DNA of 64,000 nucleotides from Falsiroseomonas stagni DSM 19981 (GCF_900114315.1 NZ_FOSQ01000017.1:19906-83905), one strand, 5' to 3'. Shown: positions 25,458 to 35,113, counted from the first letter of the stretch. Made by a program: numbers and translations. The notes: generated from the letters alone by a model not told the origin.

Positions 25458-28130
25458 TCACGCCGTCCTGTCGCCCCCGCCCGTTGCCAGTGCGGCCTGG
25501 GCGGCGGCGAGGCGTGCGACGGGGACGCGGTAGGGTGAGCAGGAGACGTAGTCGAGGCCGACCGAGCCGCAGAAGTGGATGGAGGCCGGGTCCCCGCCGT
25601 GTTCGCCGCAGATGCCGAGCTTGAGGTCCGGCTTGGCCTTGCGGCCCTTCTCGGCCGCGATCCGCACCAGGGCGCCGACGCCTTCGATGTCGATGGAGAC
25701 GAAGGGGTCCTTCGGCAGGATGCCCTTCTCGACGTAGAAGGGCAGGAACTTGCCGGCGTCGTCGCGGGACAGGCCGAAGACGGTCTGTGTCAGGTCGTTG
25801 GTGCCGAAGCTGAAGAAGTCGGCGCTTTCGGCGATGGTGTCGGCGGTCAGGGCGGCGCGGGGCAGTTCGATCATCGTCCCCACCTGGTAGACGATGTGGT
25901 AGCCGCTTTCCGCGAAGACTTCCTGCGCGACCTTGTCCACCTGCGCGCGGGTGATTTCCAGCTCTCGCTTGGTCATCACCAGCGGGATCATGATCTCGGG
26001 CACCGGCGCCGCGCCGGTTTCCTTGCCGGTCTGCACGGCCGCTTCGAAGATCGCGCGGACCTGCATCTCGTAGATCTCGGGGTAGGTGACGCCGAGGCGG
26101 CAGCCGCGGTGGCCGAGCATCGGGTTCGCTTCCGAGAGGTCCGCCACGCGCCGCTTCATCAGCGCGACATCGGCGCCGAGGCTTTCGGCGACTTCCTCGA
26201 TCTCGCTTTCCTTGTGCGGCAGGAATTCGTGCAGCGGCGGGTCGAGCAGCCGGATCGTCACGGGCAGGCCCGCCATGATCCGGAACAACTCGAGAAAGTC
26301 CTTGCGCTGGAAGGGCAGGAGGCGGGAGAGCGCGTCGCGCCGTCCTTCCTCCGTCTCCGCCATGATCATGTGCCGGACGGCGCCGATGCGCTCCGGGTCG
26401 AAGAACATGTGTTCGGTGCGGCAGAGGCCGATGCCTTCCGCGCCGAACTTCCGGGCGGTCTCGGCATCCAGCGGGGTTTCGGCGTTGGCGCGCACCTTCA
26501 TGCGGCGGACGCCATCGGCCCATTCCATCAGCGTCGCGAAGTCGCCGGACAGCTTGGGTTCGATCATCGCGACGGTGCCGGCGAAGACTTCGCCGGTCGC
26601 GCCATCGAGGGTGATGGTATCCCCCGCCATAAGCCGCTTGCCGCCGGCGGACATGGTCTGCTGTGCGTAGTCCACGTTGATCGTGCCGGCGCCGGCCACG
26701 CAGGGCCGGCCCATGCCGCGGGCGACGACCGCCGCGTGGCTGGTCATGCCGCCGCGGGTGGTGAGGATGCCCTTGGCGGCGTGCATCCCGTGGATGTCCT
26801 CGGGCGACGTCTCGATTCGCACCAGGATCACGGCCTCGCCCTTGGCGGCGCGGGCCTCGGCCTCATCCGCCGAGAAGACGATGACGCCGCAGGCCGCACC
26901 CGGCGATGCCGGCAGGCCCTTGGCGAGCGCCTTGCGCGGCGCCTTGGGATCGAGTGTGGGGTGCAGCAGCTGGTCCAGCGCCTTGGGATCGACTCGCTTC
27001 ACCGCTTCCGTGCGGTCGATCAGGCCCTCACGCGCCATGTCCACCGCGATCTTGAGCGACGCCGCCGCGGTGCGCTTCCCGTTGCGCGTCTGCAGCATGT
27101 AGAGCTTGTTCTGCTGGACCGTGAATTCGATGTCCTGCATGTCCGTGTAGTGCTTCTCGAGCTTCGCGCGGACCTCGACGAGTTCCGCGTAGGCCTTCGG
27201 CATCACGGTTTCCATGGACTTCTCGCCCGGCTTCGCGCGGGCCTCGGCCATGGGCTGCGGCGTGCGGATGCCGGCGACGACGTCCTCGCCCTGCGCATTC
27301 ACCAGGTATTCGCCGTAGAAGAAGTTCTCCCCCGTGCTGGGGTCGCGCGTGAAGCAGACGCCGGTCGCGCAATCGCTGCCCATGTTGCCGAAGACCATCG
27401 CCTGCACGTTAACGGCGGTGCCCCATTGCGCGGGGATGTCGTGGAGGCGGCGATAGGTATTGGCGCGCGGGTTCATCCACGAACCGAAGACGGCGCCGAT
27501 GGCGGCCCAGAGCTGCGCGTGGGGGTCCTGCGGGAAGGGCTTGCCGGTGACTTCCGCCACCATTTCCTTGTAGCCATCCACCACGCGGTGCCAGTCCTGC
27601 GCGGTCAGCTGCGTGTCCTCGTCCACGCCCTTGTCCATCTTCACATGTTCGATGATCTCCTCGAACCGGTGATGGTCCACGCCGAGCACGACGGAGCCGA
27701 ACATCTGGATGAAGCGGCGGTAGCTGTCCCAGGCGAAGCGCGCATCGCCGGAGGCGACGGCCAGGCCATCGACGGTGGCGTCGTTCAGGCCGAGGTTCAG
27801 GACCGTGTCCATCATCCCCGGCATGGAGACCCGCGCGCCGGAGCGGACGGAGACCAGCAGCGGCTTGTGGTGGTCGCCGAACTTCGCGCCGACCGCGTCC
27901 TCGACCAGCGCCAGCGCCTTGTTGACGCTGTCCAGCAGTTCCGGCGGGTAGGACTGGCCGTGGTCGTAGTAGTAGGTGCAGACCTCGGTGGTGATGGTGA
28001 AGCCGGGGGGAACCGGCAGGCCGATGCTCGCCATCTCCGCGAGGTTGGCGCCCTTGCCACCCAGGAGGTTCCGCATGTCCGCGCGGCCCTCATTGTGACC
28101 GGCGCCGAAGCTGTACACCCACTTCGTCAT
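25458..28130 (-). CDS. ppdK: Pyruvate phosphate dikinase
   Basis: An 890-residue cytosolic enzyme interconverting pyruvate + ATP + phosphate with phosphoenolpyruvate + AMP + pyrophosphate. The N-terminal ATP-grasp domain starts [28 protein letters not shown] in family fashion. The swivelling phospho-His domain has [19 protein letters not shown] with His near residue 465. The C-terminal TIM barrel contains [20 protein letters not shown] and the catalytic Cys in [10 protein letters not shown]. The start at 28130 has an AGGAGA ribosome site 11 bases upstream. The gene follows glyS on the same strand, an order I recall from other Alphaproteobacteria. Confidence 0.95.
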   Translation of the reverse strand: MTKWVYSFGAGHNEGRADMRNLLGGKGANLAEMASIGLPVPPGFTITTEVCTYYYDHGQSYPPELLDSVNKALALVEDAVGAKFGDHHKPLLVSVRSGARVSMPGMMDTVLNLGLNDATVDGLAVASGDARFAWDSYRRFIQMFGSVVLGVDHHRFEEIIEHVKMDKGVDEDTQLTAQDWHRVVDGYKEMVAEVTGKPFPQDPHAQLWAAIGAVFGSWMNPRANTYRRLHDIPAQWGTAVNVQAMVFGNMGSDCATGVCFTRDPSTGENFFYGEYLVNAQGEDVVAGIRTPQPMAEARAKPGEKSMETVMPKAYAELVEVRAKLEKHYTDMQDIEFTVQQNKLYMLQTRNGKRTAAASLKIAVDMAREGLIDRTEAVKRVDPKALDQLLHPTLDPKAPRKALAKGLPASPGAACGVIVFSADEAEARAAKGEAVILVRIETSPEDIHGMHAAKGILTTRGGMTSHAAVVARGMGRPCVAGAGTINVDYAQQTMSAGGKRLMAGDTITLDGATGEVFAGTVAMIEPKLSGDFATLMEWADGVRRMKVRANAETPLDAETARKFGAEGIGLCRTEHMFFDPERIGAVRHMIMAETEEGRRDALSRLLPFQRKDFLELFRIMAGLPVTIRLLDPPLHEFLPHKESEIEEVAESLGADVALMKRRVADLSEANPMLGHRGCRLGVTYPEIYEMQVRAIFEAAVQTGKETGAAPVPEIMIPLVMTKRELEITRAQVDKVAQEVFAESGYHIVYQVGTMIELPRAALTADTIAESADFFSFGTNDLTQTVFGLSRDDAGKFLPFYVEKGILPKDPFVSIDIEGVGALVRIAAEKGRKAKPDLKLGICGEHGGDPASIHFCGSVGLDYVSCSPYRVPVARLAAAQAALATGGGDRTA

Positions 28131-28232
28131 TGGACGGCGTTCTCCTGCAAACTGCGTGGCTGTTCGCGAAGGACTGCCACCACGCCCCGGCCGAGGCAAT
28201 CCTCGTGCCGGGGAAGCGGGGGCGCCTGGACG

Positions 28233-30383
28233 TCAGCCCTCGATCCGGGAAAAGTCGGCCACCGCATCCATGCTGGCGCGGAGCCGTGCGAGCAAGCGTA
28301 GACGGTTGCGTCGGAGTTCCGGAACGGGATCGTTCACGGTGACGCGGTCGAAGAAGGCATCAAGTGGCCCTCGCAGCGCTGCCAAGGCCGACATGGCAGA
28401 AATGTAATTTTCAGAAGCCAGTGACGCCGCGACGGCGGGCGCGGCCTGGTCGAGCGCGGTGGCCAGCGCCTGCTCCTCCGCCACCGCCAGCAGCCCAGCG
28501 TCGATGGCGCCCTGGTGGGGGCCGTCCTTCTTCTCCTCGATGCGGAGGATGTTGGCCGCGCGCTTGTAGGCGGCCAGCAGGTTGGGCCCATCCGCGCCTT
28601 CCACCAGCGCCTTCAGCGCATCGGCGCGGGCGAGGAGGCGGACGAGGTCATCCTCGCCGCCCGCCCCGAAGGCGGCGGCCAGCAGGTCATGCCGCGCACC
28701 CTCGGCCCGCAACTGCACGCGCAGCCGGTCGGCCAGGAAATCCACCAGCCCCGCCCCGAAGGCCGCGACCATCGGCGGATGCAGGCTGCCCTTCGGCGCC
28801 TGATAGCCCGCGCGCAGCTTCTCCTGCGCCACCGCCATGCCGAATTCGGGATTGGCCGTCATGCCGACCGCCTGCGGGAAGCCGAAGAAGGCCTCCCCGA
28901 TCACATCGCCGAGGCGAAGGCGCAGCCCGTTCTCCCGCAGGATGCGGATCACACCGAGCGCCGCGCGCCGCAGCGCGAAGGGATCGCCGGAGCCGGTCGG
29001 CCGTTCATCGACGGCGAAGAAGCCCGCCAGCGTGTCCAGCTTGTCCGCCAGCGCCACCGCGATCGCCACCGGCTCGTTCGGCACCGCATCGCCGGGCCCC
29101 ATCGGCCGGTAATGCGCGGCGATGGCTTCCGCGACGCGCGGGTCCTCGTTCTGATGCAGCGCGTAGTAGCGACCGATCACGCCCTGCAATTCCGGGAATT
29201 CACCGACGAGGCCCGACGCCAGATCCGCCTTGGCGAGTTCCGCCGCCCGCGCGGCAAGGCCGACATCGGCGCCCACCAGCGGCGCCAGGTAGCGCGCCAG
29301 CTTCACCAGGCGTTCGACGCGCTGCCCCTGCGTGCCGAGCTTCGCGTGGAACACGACCGTGGACAGCTTCGGCAGGAAGCTTTCCAGCCGCTGCTTGCGG
29401 TCCTGGTCCCAGAAGAAGCGGGCATCGGACAGGCGCGCGCGCAGCACCCGCTCATTCCCCGCAACCAGCGTGGCGCCGCCATCCAGCGCGGCGATATTCG
29501 CCACCAGCGCGAAGAAGGGCGCCGCGCCGCCATCCGGCTTCACCAGCGAGAAATAGCGCTGGTTCACCCGCATGGTCGTGCGCATCAGTTCCGGCGGCAG
29601 GTCCATGAAGGCGTCGTCGATGCGGCCCAGCAGCGGCACCGGCCATTCCACCAGCCCGGCCACTTCCTCCAGCAGCCCCTTGTCCGGCACGATCTTCACG
29701 CCCTGCGCGGCGGCGAGGCGGTTCATGCCCTCCTCGATGATCCGCATGCGCTCCTGCGCATCCGGCACCACGAAGCGCGCCCGCAGCCCGGCCTCGTAAT
29801 CGGCCAGCCCCGTCACCGCGAAGGCGCCGCCGCTTCCGGCATGGGCGGCCATGATGCGGTGGCCCTCGGTCTCGTTCCCGCTGACCAGGCCCGGCAGTTC
29901 CTCGATCGCGAAGGGCACCACCTGGCCATCCAGCACGCACAGCACCCGGTGCAGCGGCCGCACCCAGGTGAAGGGCCCGTTCCAGCGCATGGATTTCGGC
30001 CAGCCGAAGCCCCGGATCAGCCCGGGCATGGCGGCGGCCACCAGCGACGCCGCCGTCACCGTCGCGCCCGGCTTCTGCAGCACCCAGAACCCGTTCTGCT
30101 CCGCCAGCATCTCCCGCGTCGCCCCATGCTTCTTCAGGAAGCCGTCCAGCGCCGCCGGCGGCGCGGCGGTGCGCGGGCCGCGTTCCTCCTTGCCATCGGT
30201 CGTCACCTCGGCCCGCAGGGTCGCGGACAGCCCGATGCGCCGCGGCCCGTAGAAGGGCCGGGGCGCGCCTTCCAGCACCGGCGCCACGGCAGCGGCAAAG
30301 GCCTTCGCCAGGTCATCCGCCCCCCGCGCCTGCATCCGCGCGGGGATTTCTTCCGAGAACAGTTCGAGCAGCAGTTCAGGCAT
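28233..30383 (-). CDS. glyS: Glycine-tRNA ligase beta subunit
   Basis: A 716-residue subunit of the bacterial alpha2beta2 glycyl-tRNA synthetase, carrying the tRNA-binding and anticodon-binding parts. The N-terminus MPELLLELFSEEIPARM and the blocks PTFYGPRRI-like FYGPRRIGLSA, MRTTMRVNQRYFSLV and ADKLDTLAGFFAVDERPTGSGDPFALRR are characteristic. It starts only 3 bases after the stop of the upstream vapC-like gene, so its ribosome site (GAAGAGGG) lies inside vapC. The alpha subunit gene glyQ is about 0.7 kb upstream, separated by the toxin-antitoxin pair. Confidence 0.95.
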   Translation of the reverse strand: MPELLLELFSEEIPARMQARGADDLAKAFAAAVAPVLEGAPRPFYGPRRIGLSATLRAEVTTDGKEERGPRTAAPPAALDGFLKKHGATREMLAEQNGFWVLQKPGATVTAASLVAAAMPGLIRGFGWPKSMRWNGPFTWVRPLHRVLCVLDGQVVPFAIEELPGLVSGNETEGHRIMAAHAGSGGAFAVTGLADYEAGLRARFVVPDAQERMRIIEEGMNRLAAAQGVKIVPDKGLLEEVAGLVEWPVPLLGRIDDAFMDLPPELMRTTMRVNQRYFSLVKPDGGAAPFFALVANIAALDGGATLVAGNERVLRARLSDARFFWDQDRKQRLESFLPKLSTVVFHAKLGTQGQRVERLVKLARYLAPLVGADVGLAARAAELAKADLASGLVGEFPELQGVIGRYYALHQNEDPRVAEAIAAHYRPMGPGDAVPNEPVAIAVALADKLDTLAGFFAVDERPTGSGDPFALRRAALGVIRILRENGLRLRLGDVIGEAFFGFPQAVGMTANPEFGMAVAQEKLRAGYQAPKGSLHPPMVAAFGAGLVDFLADRLRVQLRAEGARHDLLAAAFGAGGEDDLVRLLARADALKALVEGADGPNLLAAYKRAANILRIEEKKDGPHQGAIDAGLLAVAEEQALATALDQAAPAVAASLASENYISAMSALAALRGPLDAFFDRVTVNDPVPELRRNRLRLLARLRASMDAVADFSRIEG

Positions 30384-30386
30384 GGC

Positions 30387-30776
30387 CTAGATGGCCCTCT
30401 TCACATCGGTCTGGGCGAAATCATCGCCCTTGAACAGCAACGGCTCGCCCCGTTCCTGCGCCAGGGCGTAGGAGAAGCAGTCGCCGAAATTCAGTCGCGC
30501 AGGGTGTCGGCCCCGGCCGTAGCGACGAAACGCCTGCCGCGCGCCACGCGCCAGCGTCATCGTAACCGGCTCGATCGTGATGCCGAGGTCCCGGATGAGG
30601 TCATCGAACCGGGCATCCGCCGCCCCCTCCGCCCGACCCTCGACCACCATCGCCGCCTCCACCCAGGTCGCCGCCGTCATGGCAGCCTTGCCGGACAGGA
30701 CAATGGCACGGCTGAAGTCCGCCGCTTCCGGTTCCCCCCGCAGGATCGCGACGATGGCGGAACTGTCGACGATCAC
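30387..30776 (-). CDS. vapC: VapC-type PIN-domain ribonuclease toxin
   Basis: A 129-residue PIN-domain protein. The acidic metal-binding residues appear intact: D4 in MIVDSSAIVAIL, E40 in ATWVEAAMV, D99 in NFGDCFSYALA and D119/D120 in LLFKGDDFAQ. VapC toxins cleave RNA, often initiator tRNA or 23S rRNA, when released from VapB. It overlaps the antitoxin gene by 4 bases and ends 3 bases before glyS. It therefore sits inside the glycyl-tRNA synthetase operon and is probably co-transcribed with glyS. The RNA target is unknown. Confidence 0.85.
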   Translation of the reverse strand: MIVDSSAIVAILRGEPEAADFSRAIVLSGKAAMTAATWVEAAMVVEGRAEGAADARFDDLIRDLGITIEPVTMTLARGARQAFRRYGRGRHPARLNFGDCFSYALAQERGEPLLFKGDDFAQTDVKRAI

Positions 30777-31039
30777 GCGGGCAGGCCCGTATCCGGGTCG
30801 TAGAGCTCGGCATCGAGTTCGGCCATCGTCGGCATCGGCTCCCCCATGAGGCGCCGTATGTCGGCCGCGGCATCGAGGATGCGCCGGACCCTTTCCTCGG
30901 CCCGCTGCTCGCGCTCCACCCGCGCCAGCCGTTCCTCCAGCGCCGCGACCACGGCCTGCGTCTTGTTCTCGCCGGTCAGCGCGACGAGGCGCGAGACCAG
31001 CGCATCCGCCTTGTCGCTCTTGATGTTCAGCTGACCCAT
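30773..31039 (-). CDS. vapB: VapB-family (PSK type) antitoxin
   Basis: An 88-residue antitoxin. The N-terminal ribbon-helix-helix part (MGQLNIKSDKADALVSRLVAL) would bind the operator. TGENKTQAVVAALEERL is typical of the PSK/Rv0623-type VapB family. The C-terminal half (MPTMAELDAELYDPDTGLPA) is acidic and should occupy the VapC active site. It overlaps vapC by 4 bases (ATGA). A pair of direct repeats and a promoter-like sequence lie just upstream, between it and glyQ. Confidence 0.82.
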   Translation of the reverse strand: MGQLNIKSDKADALVSRLVALTGENKTQAVVAALEERLARVEREQRAEERVRRILDAAADIRRLMGEPMPTMAELDAELYDPDTGLPA

Positions 31040-31051
31040 GGCGCCACCCCG

Positions 31052-31098
31052 ATGGTAGAAAACCCCCTCAGTATGGTAGAACGCCGATGGAGCAACAA
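31052..31098 (-). promoter_or_regulatory. VapBC promoter and direct-repeat operator
   Basis: On the minus strand TTGTTG (31098-31093) and CATACT (31075-31070) lie 17 bases apart, a plausible sigma70 promoter. A 9-base direct repeat, ATGGTAGAA on the plus strand, occurs at 31052-31060 and 31073-31081, two helical turns (21 bases) apart, and overlaps the -10 box. This fits an autoregulatory VapB/VapBC operator binding one face of the DNA. Confidence 0.55.
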
Positions 31099-31100
31099 GT

Positions 31101-31970
31101 TCAAACCCGCTCTCCCGCCACCCAGGCCTCGCAGCATGCCTTCGCCAGCGCCCGCACCCGGCCGATATAGGCGGCGCGCTCGGTCACGCTGATGGCGCCG
31201 CGGGCGTCCAGCAGGTTGAAGCGGTGGGACGCCTTGATGCACTGGTCATAGGCCGGCAGCGCCAGCGGCGGGTCATAGGCCAGCAGGGACAGGCACTCGC
31301 GCTCTGCGTCGGCAAAATGCTGGAACAGCATCGCCGTGTCGGCACCGGAGAAATTGTGGTGGGAGTATTCGACCTCCGCCCGGTGGAACACGTCCCGGTA
31401 CTTCACGCCGCGCCCGTTGAAGTCCAGTTCATAGACGTCGTCCACGTCCTGGATGAACATCGCCAGTCGTTCCAGGCCGTAGGTCATCTCGAAGCTCGGC
31501 ACTTCGCAGGTGATGCCGCCGACCTGCTGGAAGTAGGTGAACTGGCCGACCTCCATCCCGTCGCACCAGATCTCCCACCCCAGCCCCCAGGCGCCGAGCG
31601 TCGGGCTCTCCCAGTCATCCTCGACGAAGCGGAAGTCGTGCTTCATCGGATCCAGGCCGAGGTCCCGGTAGCTGGCCAGCAGCAGATCCTGCGCGTCGCG
31701 CGGGCTCGGCTTCATGATGACCTGGTACTGGTAGTAGTGCTGCAGCCGGTTGGGATTCTCCCCGAACCGCCCGTCGGACGGGCGGCGCGATGGCTGGACA
31801 TAGGCCGCCGACCAGGGCTTCGGCCCCAGCGCGCGGAGCGTCGTCGCGGGGTGGAAGGTGCCCGCGCCCACTTCCATGTCGTAGGGCTGCAGGATCAGGC
31901 AGCCCTGCGCGCTCCAGAACCGGTGGAGGCGCAGGATGATTTCCTGGAAGGACGGCGCTGTGTCGGACAT
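31101..31970 (-). CDS. glyQ: Glycine-tRNA ligase alpha subunit
   Basis: A 289-residue catalytic subunit that activates glycine and charges tRNA-Gly together with GlyS. Class II features include the N-terminal block [20 protein letters not shown], motif 2-like region [20 protein letters not shown], and [21 protein letters not shown]. The ATG at 31970 fits the family start. The alpha and beta genes are normally adjacent or separated by a single gene. Here a VapBC-type pair lies between glyQ and glyS. Confidence 0.96.
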   Translation of the reverse strand: MSDTAPSFQEIILRLHRFWSAQGCLILQPYDMEVGAGTFHPATTLRALGPKPWSAAYVQPSRRPSDGRFGENPNRLQHYYQYQVIMKPSPRDAQDLLLASYRDLGLDPMKHDFRFVEDDWESPTLGAWGLGWEIWCDGMEVGQFTYFQQVGGITCEVPSFEMTYGLERLAMFIQDVDDVYELDFNGRGVKYRDVFHRAEVEYSHHNFSGADTAMLFQHFADAERECLSLLAYDPPLALPAYDQCIKASHRFNLLDARGAISVTERAAYIGRVRALAKACCEAWVAGERV

Positions 31971-32069
31971 GCGGGGGCGGGTCTTGCCGGGGGAGGTTTC
32001 GCGCGTTCATTACCCCCCGCGCGGGGAGGCCGGCAAGCAACCCCGCCTGTCCCGACGGAGCCCAGCGCC

Positions 32070-32474
32070 ATGCACCCCACCGAAGCCCTGATCCGCCGCT
32101 ACTACGCCGCCTTCAATGCCGGCGACCGCGCGGCGATGCTGGCCCTGCTGCACGACCAGGTCGCGCATGACCCCAACCAGGGGACCCGCCGCATCGGCAA
32201 ACCCGCCTTCACCGAATTCCTCGCCCGCATGGACGGCGCCTATGCCGAGCAGCTGGAGGATATCGTCGTGATGGTCGATGCCACCGGCACCCGCGCCGCG
32301 GCGGAGTTCACCGTGGTGGGGACGTATCTCCGCACCGATGAGGGCCTGCCCGAGGCCCGTGGCCAGGTCTACCGCATCCCCGCCGGCGCCTTCCTGGCGG
32401 TGGAAGGCGGCCTCATCACCCGCATCACCACCTACTACAACCTGGAAGACTGGGTCCGTCAGGTCTCCGCCTGA
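32070..32474 (+). CDS. NTF2-like / SnoaL-like small enzyme or binding protein
   Basis: A 134-residue protein with the cone-shaped NTF2-like fold signature: LIRRYYAAFNAGDRAAMLALL at the N-terminus and AFLAVEGGLITRITTYYNLEDW at the C-terminus. Members include ketosteroid isomerases, SnoaL-type cyclases and many proteins of unknown function, and no catalytic assignment is possible here. It diverges from glyQ with a 99-base gap. Its 3' end overlaps the convergent alpha/beta-hydrolase gene by 16 bases. Confidence 0.75.
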   Translation: MHPTEALIRRYYAAFNAGDRAAMLALLHDQVAHDPNQGTRRIGKPAFTEFLARMDGAYAEQLEDIVVMVDATGTRAAAEFTVVGTYLRTDEGLPEARGQVYRIPAGAFLAVEGGLITRITTYYNLEDWVRQVSA

Positions 32475-33151
32475 TCCACGAAACCGAGGATCAGCCGCGC
32501 CAGTTCGCCCGGCGCCTCGATCGGCACCATGTGGCCGCTGCCCTCGATGATGTGGAGCCGCGCGCCGGGGATGCCCTGCGCGATCTCGCGCGCTTCCGCC
32601 ACGCTGCGCAGCGCATCCTGCGCGGCGGCCACAACCAGCGTCGGGCAGGCGATCTCGCCCAGCCGGTCATCGAAGGCCGGGCGCGGCATCAGCGTCTGCC
32701 GCAGGAAGACCGCGCCGCCCAGCCGGTCCCCCATGGCGCGCAGCCGGTCCACCAGCGCGGCATCCCCGGCGCGGTCGGGGTGCAGGCCGCGGGCAATGGC
32801 GGCGCGGCTCATGCCCCGGAAGGCCTGGCCCTCCGGCCGCCCCGCGATCGCCTGGCGCCGCGCCTGCTGGGATGCGCTCTCGCCCCGCGCGGAGGTCGCG
32901 ACCAGCACCAGCGCCCGGACGCGCCCCGGCGCCATCCGCGCCACTTCCCGCGCCACGAAGCCGCCCATCGAAAACCCCACCAGCACGAAGCTCTCGGGCG
33001 CGCCCGCCAGCACCCGCGCCGCCATGCCCTCGATGGTGTCATCCTGGAACAGGTCGCCGTGATGCACCGGACCGAACGGCGCCAGCAGCGGCGCCAATTC
33101 GTCCCACATCCCCGCATCCAGCATGAAGCCGGGCAGCAGCACTACGCCCAT
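32459..33151 (-). CDS. Alpha/beta-hydrolase, enol-lactonase/esterase type
   Basis: A 230-residue cytosolic hydrolase. The nucleophile elbow is VLVGFSMGGFVAREVAR (Ser), the acid is in LVVAAAQDALRSV, and the His is in IIEGSGHMVPIEAPGELA. Size and motifs resemble 3-oxoadipate enol-lactonase (PcaD) and similar small esterases, but no pathway partner is next to it. Its stop end overlaps the convergent NTF2-like gene by 16 bases, so the two transcripts are antisense there. Confidence 0.78.
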   Translation of the reverse strand: MGVVLLPGFMLDAGMWDELAPLLAPFGPVHHGDLFQDDTIEGMAARVLAGAPESFVLVGFSMGGFVAREVARMAPGRVRALVLVATSARGESASQQARRQAIAGRPEGQAFRGMSRAAIARGLHPDRAGDAALVDRLRAMGDRLGGAVFLRQTLMPRPAFDDRLGEIACPTLVVAAAQDALRSVAEAREIAQGIPGARLHIIEGSGHMVPIEAPGELARLILGFVDQAET

Positions 33152-33223
33152 CGATAGACCACCCCTTGCGCCCCCCCGGCGCCGGGGCGGAGGCTACCCC
33201 GCCGCCCTCAAGGAATCACGCCC

Positions 33224-33409
33224 ATGCCCGAGATCATGGTCTTCGCCGCCACCGGCCGCACCACCGAACAGAAGCGCGGCCTGGCGCGCGACCTGACCGA
33301 CGCCATGGTGAAGAATTTCGGCGTGCCGGCCGAAAGCGTCACCGTCCAGATCATCGAATCGCCCCGGGATTCCAAGGCCAAGGGCGGAATCCTGTTCTGT
33401 GATCGATGA
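33224..33409 (+). CDS. 4-oxalocrotonate tautomerase family protein
   Basis: A 61-residue protein of the 4-OT family, which uses the N-terminal proline, exposed after Met removal, as a catalytic base. The start MPEIMVFAATGRTTEQKRGLARDLTDA keeps Pro1 and the family helix. The C-terminal half, with SVTVQIIESPRDSKAKGGI, carries an Arg that could bind the substrate. Family members tautomerise enol acids from aromatic-ring cleavage or dehalogenate small acids. The substrate here is unknown. It converges with the FkbM methyltransferase gene across a 6-base gap. Confidence 0.8.
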   Translation: MPEIMVFAATGRTTEQKRGLARDLTDAMVKNFGVPAESVTVQIIESPRDSKAKGGILFCDR

Positions 33410-33415
33410 TGGCTT

Positions 33416-34105
33416 CTACTCCGGCACCACCATGAAATTCTCGTTGGAGGGATAGCGCCGGAACGTGTCCCGCACCCCATAGCCCAGCCGCGCCAGCCAT
33501 TGCCGGAAGGGCGCGGCGTTGCGGTTATGCACCTCGATGAACATGCGCGGGCGCCAGGTGGCGATCAGCCCCTCCAGCCCCGCCAGCACGCCGAGTTCCA
33601 TCCCCTCCACATCCAGCTTGATGAAGTCGATCCGCCGCCCCGCCAGCAGATCGTCGCCGCGCCGCAGCGGGATGGTGGCACCGGCGGCATCCAGCACCAG
33701 GCCGGAGCCGCCCAGATTGTTCGGCGGCACCACGGCGCGCGCCATGCCTTCCGCCTCCGCCAGGCCGAAGCCCAGAAGGCTGGCATCCACCCGCGACGCC
33801 AGGTCGTTCAGCAGCAGGTTGAGGCGCAGGATCTCGATGGCCGGCGGGTTGGGCTCGATCACCACCACGCTGGCCGGCGCCAGGAACTTCGCGGCATAGA
33901 CGGCGTGGTTGCCGACATTCGCGCCGATATCGACGTAATGCGCGCCGGCCGGGAAATGCCGGGCGATGATGGCGATCTCCTCCGCCTCGTAGAACTCGCC
34001 GGCGGCATGGTGCTTCTGGATCGCGTCCCGTTCATTGGCGACGAAGAAGCGGATCTCCTGCCCCCCGATGGGGGCGGTCACCACGGACCCGTTGATGCGC
34101 TTCAT
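33416..34105 (-). CDS. FkbM-family SAM-dependent methyltransferase
   Basis: A 229-residue methyltransferase. It has SAM motif I in HYVDIGANVGNHAVYAAKFL, the motif II acid in SVVVIEPNPPAIEIL, and the FkbM hallmark IDFIKLDVEGMELGVLAGL. These enzymes O-methylate sugars or small molecules, often in exopolysaccharide or secondary-metabolite pathways. It starts 2 bases after the S49 peptidase stop on the same strand, so the two are co-transcribed. The glycosyltransferase block at 38-41 kb could use it, but that link is speculative. Confidence 0.82.
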   Translation of the reverse strand: MKRINGSVVTAPIGGQEIRFFVANERDAIQKHHAAGEFYEAEEIAIIARHFPAGAHYVDIGANVGNHAVYAAKFLAPASVVVIEPNPPAIEILRLNLLLNDLASRVDASLLGFGLAEAEGMARAVVPPNNLGGSGLVLDAAGATIPLRRGDDLLAGRRIDFIKLDVEGMELGVLAGLEGLIATWRPRMFIEVHNRNAAPFRQWLARLGYGVRDTFRRYPSNENFMVVPE

Positions 34106-34107
34106 CG

Positions 34108-34926
34108 CTACAACCCCAGCCTCGCCCAGGCCGCCCGTTCCTCCACCGCCGCCATCGCCCCTTCCGCGATCGCCGCGCCGGACAGCAGGCGCAGCGGCCA
34201 GGGCGGGCGCCGGGCGCCGATCGGCACCAGGCGCGCCTTCTCCCCGAACCGGGCGCGGAGGTCGGACGACGCTTCCCCGATCCGGTCCGCCAGGCCCAAC
34301 TCCACCCCGCGCGCCCCGGTCCAGAAGCGGCCGGTGAACAGCTCCTCCTCCGGCGCCTTCAGCGCGGCGCCGCGCCGTCCGCGCACCCAATCCTTGAAGG
34401 TGACGTGCAGATCGGCCAGCAGCGCCTCCAGCCGCGCCACATCCTCCGCTTTCTCCGGGCCGAAGGGGTCGAGGAAGCTCTTCTCGCCCCCCGCCGTGTG
34501 CATCCGACGGCGCACGCCGATCCGCCCGATCGCCTCCTCCAGCCCGAAGCCCGCGCTGATGACGCCGATCGACCCCACGATGGAAGCCGGGTCCACCACG
34601 ATCTCATCCGCCGCGCAGGCCAGCCAATAGCCGCCAGACGCCGCCGCATCCTCGACATAGGCGGTCACGGGCACCTTCTTCTCGTCGCCCAGGCGCCGGA
34701 TGCGCTGCGCCACCAGGCTGGACTGCACGGGCGACCCGCCGGGTGAATTGATCACCAGCGCCACCGCGGCCAGGCGCTTCAGGCTGAAGGCACGCTCGAT
34801 GAGGGGGGCCATGCCCTCCGCGCTGATGCCGGGGCCGGCGAAGGGAGTGCCGCCGCGGGCCGCGATCACACCGGACAGGCGCAGCACCGCCACCACGGGC
34901 GGGCGATCCAGGAAGGGGATTTTCAT
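34108..34926 (-). CDS. S49 family peptidase (SppA/SohB-like)
   Basis: A 272-residue serine protease of the ClpP/crotonase-like S49 family, which cleaves signal peptides or membrane-protein fragments. It shows ALVINSPGGSPVQSSLVAQRI (oxyanion region), the catalytic Ser in VEDAAASGGYWLACAADEI, and the candidate general-base Lys in MHTAGGEKSFLDPF. It has no strong signal peptide and may be cytosolic or membrane-associated. In other Alphaproteobacteria an S49 peptidase is often near glyQ/glyS; here it is 2 kb upstream of glyQ. It shares an operon with the FkbM gene. Confidence 0.85.
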   Translation of the reverse strand: MKIPFLDRPPVVAVLRLSGVIAARGGTPFAGPGISAEGMAPLIERAFSLKRLAAVALVINSPGGSPVQSSLVAQRIRRLGDEKKVPVTAYVEDAAASGGYWLACAADEIVVDPASIVGSIGVISAGFGLEEAIGRIGVRRRMHTAGGEKSFLDPFGPEKAEDVARLEALLADLHVTFKDWVRGRRGAALKAPEEELFTGRFWTGARGVELGLADRIGEASSDLRARFGEKARLVPIGARRPPWPLRLLSGAAIAEGAMAAVEERAAWARLGL

Positions 34927-34979
34927 GGCCGTATAGATGCGCCTTGGGGAATGGCAGACAAGCGGCGGGTGAGTCCGGT

Positions 34980-35040
34980 GGGGAAGGCGCTGCCTTCCCC
35001 ACACCCCATCCGCCAGGAGGCAGAACCCCCTGGACCATCA
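34980..35040. repeat. Composite palindromic intergenic element, copy 3 (truncated)
   Basis: The first hairpin GGGGAAGGC/GCCTTCCCC (34980-35000), the linker ACACCCCATCCGCCAG and an imperfect second hairpin ending in CCCCCTGGACCATCA are present. The third and fourth hairpins are missing. It lies in the divergent gap between the S49 peptidase and the flavin monooxygenase genes, and so within or next to their promoters. Confidence 0.82.
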
Positions 35041-35113
35041 TCAGAACAAAACCCCGCCCTTTCCCGCACGCAGCATCAGCGCGATATTGTCCGGACGAAT
35101 CCCGAGGGACAGC

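Noticed and set aside
25575..28301. 908-residue plus-strand open frame across ppdK
   Set aside because: It is antisense to ppdK, which is recognised over its full length. The frame is rich in His, Arg and Ala as expected for a GC shadow.
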